9,877 bases of DNA, from contig DHPI01000005.1 of the NCBI GenBank assembly GCA_002407865.1, positions 1-9,877 on the forward strand, given 5' to 3'. Positions 7,512 to 9,877 of this stretch are shown here, one piece after another (the first letter of the stretch is position 1; each line of letters starts with the position of its first letter). A model generated the notes under the pieces. It saw only the letters and a list, made by a program, of their open reading frames with translations. It had not been told where the DNA came from and did no database searches. A program made the position numbers and the translations under genes. The DNA comes from Spirochaetia bacterium UBA5368. Its GTDB lineage: Bacteria > Spirochaetota > UBA4802 > UBA5368.

Positions 7512-8000
7512 ATGGCACATGAAAATTCCGTTTATGATGCATTCATCACGAAAAACAGCAATGAATTTGACGTGTTTTATAATGAACTGGCTTTACCCGG
7601 TGAAGGAGAATCCAGGATTAAAAATCACGCAGAACCGGATGCCGATTATGAGTATACCATAGTGAGAAATGGCGATATCAGAGATGCGAAACGCCCGACG
7701 CTTGTTGCGATGCAGCATCCTGAATACACTTACAAAAAGCTTGCCGGGAGCGGGAGAAAACGGCACATGCGGTCGTTTATAATTACCCTGCGCGGTGAAG
7801 GCGAAACGCACCGATTTTCATTCCACAGGGGCGAGGAATTCATCCTCGTTCAAAAAGGCAGCATAAAGGTCATACTCGGCGAAAAAGAAGAAACACTGTG
7901 CGCGGGCGACAGTATTTATTACCGATCGTCGATTCCCCACCGAATGGAGAATCTGGACCCGGCTGAATCCGTATTGCTTGCTGTGCTTTACGGCGAATAG
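7512..8000 (+). CDS. Single-domain cupin protein, HTH-less paralogue of the downstream XRE-cupin regulator
   Basis: A 162-aa protein whose C-terminal two thirds is a cupin barrel; no enzyme activity is assigned. ATG 7512 is favoured by AAGGA (7500-7504) 7 nt upstream. A GTG at 7470 would add 14 Lys/Asn-rich residues and is less likely. The cupin runs from about residue 85 to 161, with FHRGEEFILVQKG (104-116) and GDSIYYRSSIPH (132-143). H105, E109 and H143 could bind a metal, but the first His of the usual HxH pair is Ser (S103). By ungapped hand alignment, residues 69-162 match residues 121-214 of the next gene at about 44 of 94 positions. Residues 1-45 have no HTH and I recognise no domain there. 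It probably binds a small ligand and may modify the neighbouring regulator, which is an inference. Confidence 0.82.
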   Translation: MAHENSVYDAFITKNSNEFDVFYNELALPGEGESRIKNHAEPDADYEYTIVRNGDIRDAKRPTLVAMQHPEYTYKKLAGSGRKRHMRSFIITLRGEGETHRFSFHRGEEFILVQKGSIKVILGEKEETLCAGDSIYYRSSIPHRMENLDPAESVLLAVLYGE

Positions 8001-8026
8001 CCCCTTTTGCGGTGTTCTTTTTTCAT

Positions 8027-8056
8027 TTGACTCGACGTGCATATAATTGCTACTGT
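8027..8056 (+). promoter_or_regulatory. Weak promoter candidate before the XRE-cupin gene
   Basis: TTGACT (8027-8032) is followed after 18 nt by TACTGT (8051-8056), a poor -10 that keeps the key T, A and final T. A perfect TATAAT (8042-8047) sits only 9 nt after TTGACT and has no -35 of its own. Either would give the regulator transcription independent of the upstream cupin gene. The two genes are 112 bp apart, so co-transcription is also possible. Confidence 0.28.
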
Positions 8057-8112
8057 GTTGTAATAACATATGCGCATGATGTCAAATTCGAGAAAAGAAC
8101 GGGGAGAGTGTC

Positions 8113-8757
8113 ATGAGAACCCAGGTAACAAGCGAGGAGTATAATAATTTTCTGGACGATCTGAGCGGTTACTACCAGCAGCAGGAAAAGCGCGAGGATG
8201 CCGGATTTATCGGCGAGCGCCTGAAAAAAATACGGGAACTGCAGGGCATATCGCTGGAGAAGCTTGCGAAGATTGCCGGGGTGGACGAGCGCTACCTGCG
8301 CGAAATAGAAAACGTCAAGGTGTTCCCCGATATCGGTACAATAATAAAGCTGTCCAAGGCCCTTCGTATCGCGACCGGCCTGCTGCTCGACGACGATTCC
8401 GGATACAGCTATTCCGTGGTGCGGAAGGAAGAGAGAAAACAGATACAGAGGGTGCCGTCGGGCCTGAAGGAGCGGCCGGATTACACCTATCGATCGCTGT
8501 CAACGGGGGTGAAGCGGCGCCATATGGAGTCGTTTATCGTGACGCTTCATGAGGGCGGCGCGGCGGACGAGATGTCCGTTCACGACGGTGAAGAATTTGT
8601 TCTTGTGCTCGAAGGTAAAGTCACCGTGAAGCTTGGCGGCAAAGAGGAAGTCCTTGACGAGGGCGATTCAATTTATTATCTTTCGTCCGTCCCGCATTTG
8701 CTGAAGAGCGCCGGAAAAACACCGGCTGAAGTTCTTGCCGTTGTTTACACGGGCTAA
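8113..8757 (+). CDS. XRE-family HTH transcriptional regulator with C-terminal cupin sensor
   Basis: A 214-aa two-domain regulator. Residues about 33-90 form an XRE-type helix-turn-helix (IGERLKKIRELQGISLEKL, then IAGVDERYLREIE and the closing IIKLSKALRI). Residues about 138-213 form a cupin with VHDGEEFVLVLEG (156-168) and GDSIYYLSSVPH (184-195). H157, E161 and H195 are candidate metal or ligand residues, and the first HxH position is Ser (S155). Residues 1-30 are an acidic, Gln-rich leader. ATG 8113 follows a strong GGGGAG (8101-8106) with a 6-nt spacer. Family members bind DNA as dimers and sense small molecules through the cupin. The neighbouring divergent acyl-CoA synthetase makes acyl-CoA or fatty-acid metabolism a plausible target, but that is inference. 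The gene is about 47% identical in its last 94 residues to the preceding cupin. Confidence 0.9.
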   Translation: MRTQVTSEEYNNFLDDLSGYYQQQEKREDAGFIGERLKKIRELQGISLEKLAKIAGVDERYLREIENVKVFPDIGTIIKLSKALRIATGLLLDDDSGYSYSVVRKEERKQIQRVPSGLKERPDYTYRSLSTGVKRRHMESFIVTLHEGGAADEMSVHDGEEFVLVLEGKVTVKLGGKEEVLDEGDSIYYLSSVPHLLKSAGKTPAEVLAVVYTG

Positions 8758-8827
8758 CCTGTTATTTCGGCGGGCGCGGAGCTTTTACATCATTACATTA
8801 CCGGTATAATCGTGAGGAACGCATAGA

Positions 8828-9877
8828 GTGGAATGCAATTTTATATTCTGCCTGCACAATCATCAGCCTGTGGGCAACTTCGATCATGTATTCGAGTGGG
8901 GATTTAACGACTGCTACAACAAGGCGCTGCGGATATTCAGCGAATATCCTGAATTCCGTTTCGCCGTGCACCATTCGGGACCGCTTCTCGAATGGATAGA
9001 GGTCCATCATCCTGACTATATCGAAACGCTGCGCATGATGGCGCAGCGCGGTCAGGTAGAGATCATCGGCGGGGGGTTCTACGAGCCGATTTTTTCAGTT
9101 ATAAGCGAATCGGATATCCGCGGGCAGCTTGCGCTTATGCAGCGCTATTGCGCCTCGCGTTTCGGCGCAGCCCCGCGTGGATTCTGGACGGCCGAGCGCG
9201 TATGGGACCCCGAGATCCCACGGCTTGTCGATGGATTCAATCTTGAGTATACAATTCTCGACGACAATCATTTCCGGTATGCCGGCGTGCCGGAAGACGA
9301 TCTCTATGGATATTACACGACCGAACGTCTGCACTATCCCCTGAAGGTTTTCCCGATCGACAAGTTTCTTCGGTATTCGATCCCGTTCAGAATGCCTCGC
9401 GAGACAATCGACTATTTCAGGGAAAAAACGGAGAAGCTTGGCAGATGCGCGTTCGTCTACGGCGATGACGGAGAAAAGTTTGGCATGTGGCCGGGTACGT
9501 TCACATGGGTGTTCGAGGAAAAGTGGCTGGTGAATTTTATCGAGGCGGTGCTTGCGGAGCCGTGGATACGCATGATGCAGCCGTCTGAGTTCATTGCGGT
9601 GCATCCGCCAAAGGGAAGGGTGTACCTGACGCAGGGGAGTTATTTCGAGCTTTCGGAGTGGGCGCTTCCCCCGCAGGCCGCGTCGCAACTTATGAAACTT
9701 TACAAGGAAATCAAAGATTCCGGAAGGGAGCAGGATTTTTACTCTTTCGTGAAGGGCGGCGTGTGGAATAATTTTCTTACCAAGTACCCTGAATCGAACG
9801 CCATTAACAAGCGCACGCTGCTTCTAAGCCGGGAGATCGGGGAGTTTAATGCCGATGGTTGTATCGGATGCGACGAG
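8828..9877 (+). CDS. Glycoside hydrolase family 57 alpha-amylase / 4-alpha-glucanotransferase, 3' end cut by the window
   Basis: The first 350 codons of a GH57 enzyme that cleaves or transfers alpha-1,4-glucan chains by a retaining mechanism; family members of this type are often 600-700 aa. The start is GTG 8828, with AGGA (8815-8818) 9 nt upstream and an in-frame stop at 8813-8815, so no longer start exists. Conserved regions in order are HNHQP (10-14), GGGFYEPIFS (81-90), FWTAERVWDPEI (119-130, nucleophile E123) and YGDDGEKFG (211-219, acid/base D214), followed by SYFELSEWALP (271-281) and NNFLTKYPESN (314-324). E123 and D214 fall at the same residue numbers as the catalytic pair of Thermococcus litoralis 4-alpha-glucanotransferase. 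No signal peptide is seen, so it probably acts on internal glucan. Amylase versus transferase cannot be decided here. It lies 70 bp after the XRE-cupin gene on the same strand. Confidence 0.92.
   Translation, partial: MECNFIFCLHNHQPVGNFDHVFEWGFNDCYNKALRIFSEYPEFRFAVHHSGPLLEWIEVHHPDYIETLRMMAQRGQVEIIGGGFYEPIFSVISESDIRGQLALMQRYCASRFGAAPRGFWTAERVWDPEIPRLVDGFNLEYTILDDNHFRYAGVPEDDLYGYYTTERLHYPLKVFPIDKFLRYSIPFRMPRETIDYFREKTEKLGRCAFVYGDDGEKFGMWPGTFTWVFEEKWLVNFIEAVLAEPWIRMMQPSEFIAVHPPKGRVYLTQGSYFELSEWALPPQAASQLMKLYKEIKDSGREQDFYSFVKGGVWNNFLTKYPESNAINKRTLLLSREIGEFNADGCIGCDE

Noticed and set aside
7222..7512. A 96-codon plus-strand reading frame ending in a TGATG overlap with the cupin start, with a hydrophobic stretch (IFLVFLSLMIYTG).
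   Set aside because: It has no good Shine-Dalgarno sequence, no recognisable domain, an odd composition, and fills the gap where two divergent promoters are needed. The TGATG junction is the only point in its favour.
8805..8810. Perfect TATAAT just before the GH57 gene.
   Set aside because: Transcription would start near 8817, inside or after the Shine-Dalgarno bases at 8815-8818, and no -35 is found at 16-18 nt. It is probably chance.
9095..9688. Long open frame (197 codons) antisense to the GH57 gene.
   Set aside because: The plus strand encodes an unmistakable GH57 enzyme with all conserved regions; the antisense frame has no recognisable domain and is a by-product of codon bias.
1..9877. 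tRNA or rRNA genes, CRISPR arrays, insertion sequences, toxin-antitoxin pairs or phage genes.
   Set aside because: I looked in gaps and gene ends on both strands and saw no cloverleaf, regular repeat-spacer pattern, transposase motif or small paired genes.

Overview
The window looks like part of an anaerobic bacterial chromosome with mixed metabolic and DNA-repair genes and no sign of a mobile element. The organism is probably a spirochaete or a similar Gram-negative anaerobe. This rests on three things: a trypanosome/plant/spirochaete-type phosphofructokinase, a 2-hydroxyacyl-CoA dehydratase family gene (oxygen-sensitive chemistry in characterised members), and a family-57 glycoside hydrolase. 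The taxonomic guess is an inference, not something the sequence proves.

Layout. At the left edge, positions 1-164 (minus) hold the 5' end of a 2-hydroxyacyl-CoA dehydratase component, divergent from a 6-phosphofructokinase (391-1683, plus). The phosphofructokinase converges, with only 7 bp between stop codons, on a minus-strand block. In transcriptional order that block is an acyl-CoA synthetase (5264-7138), then the helicase gene mrfA (2883-5153), then the exonuclease gene mrfB (1691-2899). mrfA and mrfB overlap by 17 bp. A perfect TTGACA box lies just after the synthetase stop, so mrfAB probably has its own promoter. The right part is on the plus strand: a cupin-only protein (7512-8000), an XRE-type HTH plus cupin regulator that is its close paralogue (8113-8757), and a GH57 alpha-glucan enzyme starting at GTG 8828 that runs off the right edge.

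How the genes work together. MrfA and MrfB are the helicase and nuclease of the mitomycin-repair pathway known from Bacillus subtilis, and every expected catalytic motif is present. The cupin pair lies divergently next to the acyl-CoA synthetase. This suggests a local regulatory module in which an HTH-cupin regulator and a DNA-binding-less sensor paralogue control synthetase expression. The 373-bp divergent gap contains overlapping inverted repeats that could be operators. The GH57 enzyme and phosphofructokinase both serve glucan and hexose use but are not adjacent. I found no tRNA, rRNA, CRISPR array, insertion sequence or convincing intrinsic terminator. I do not see a wholly new system. The most worthwhile leads are the mrfAB operon with its promoter-proximal palindrome, and the paired cupins.
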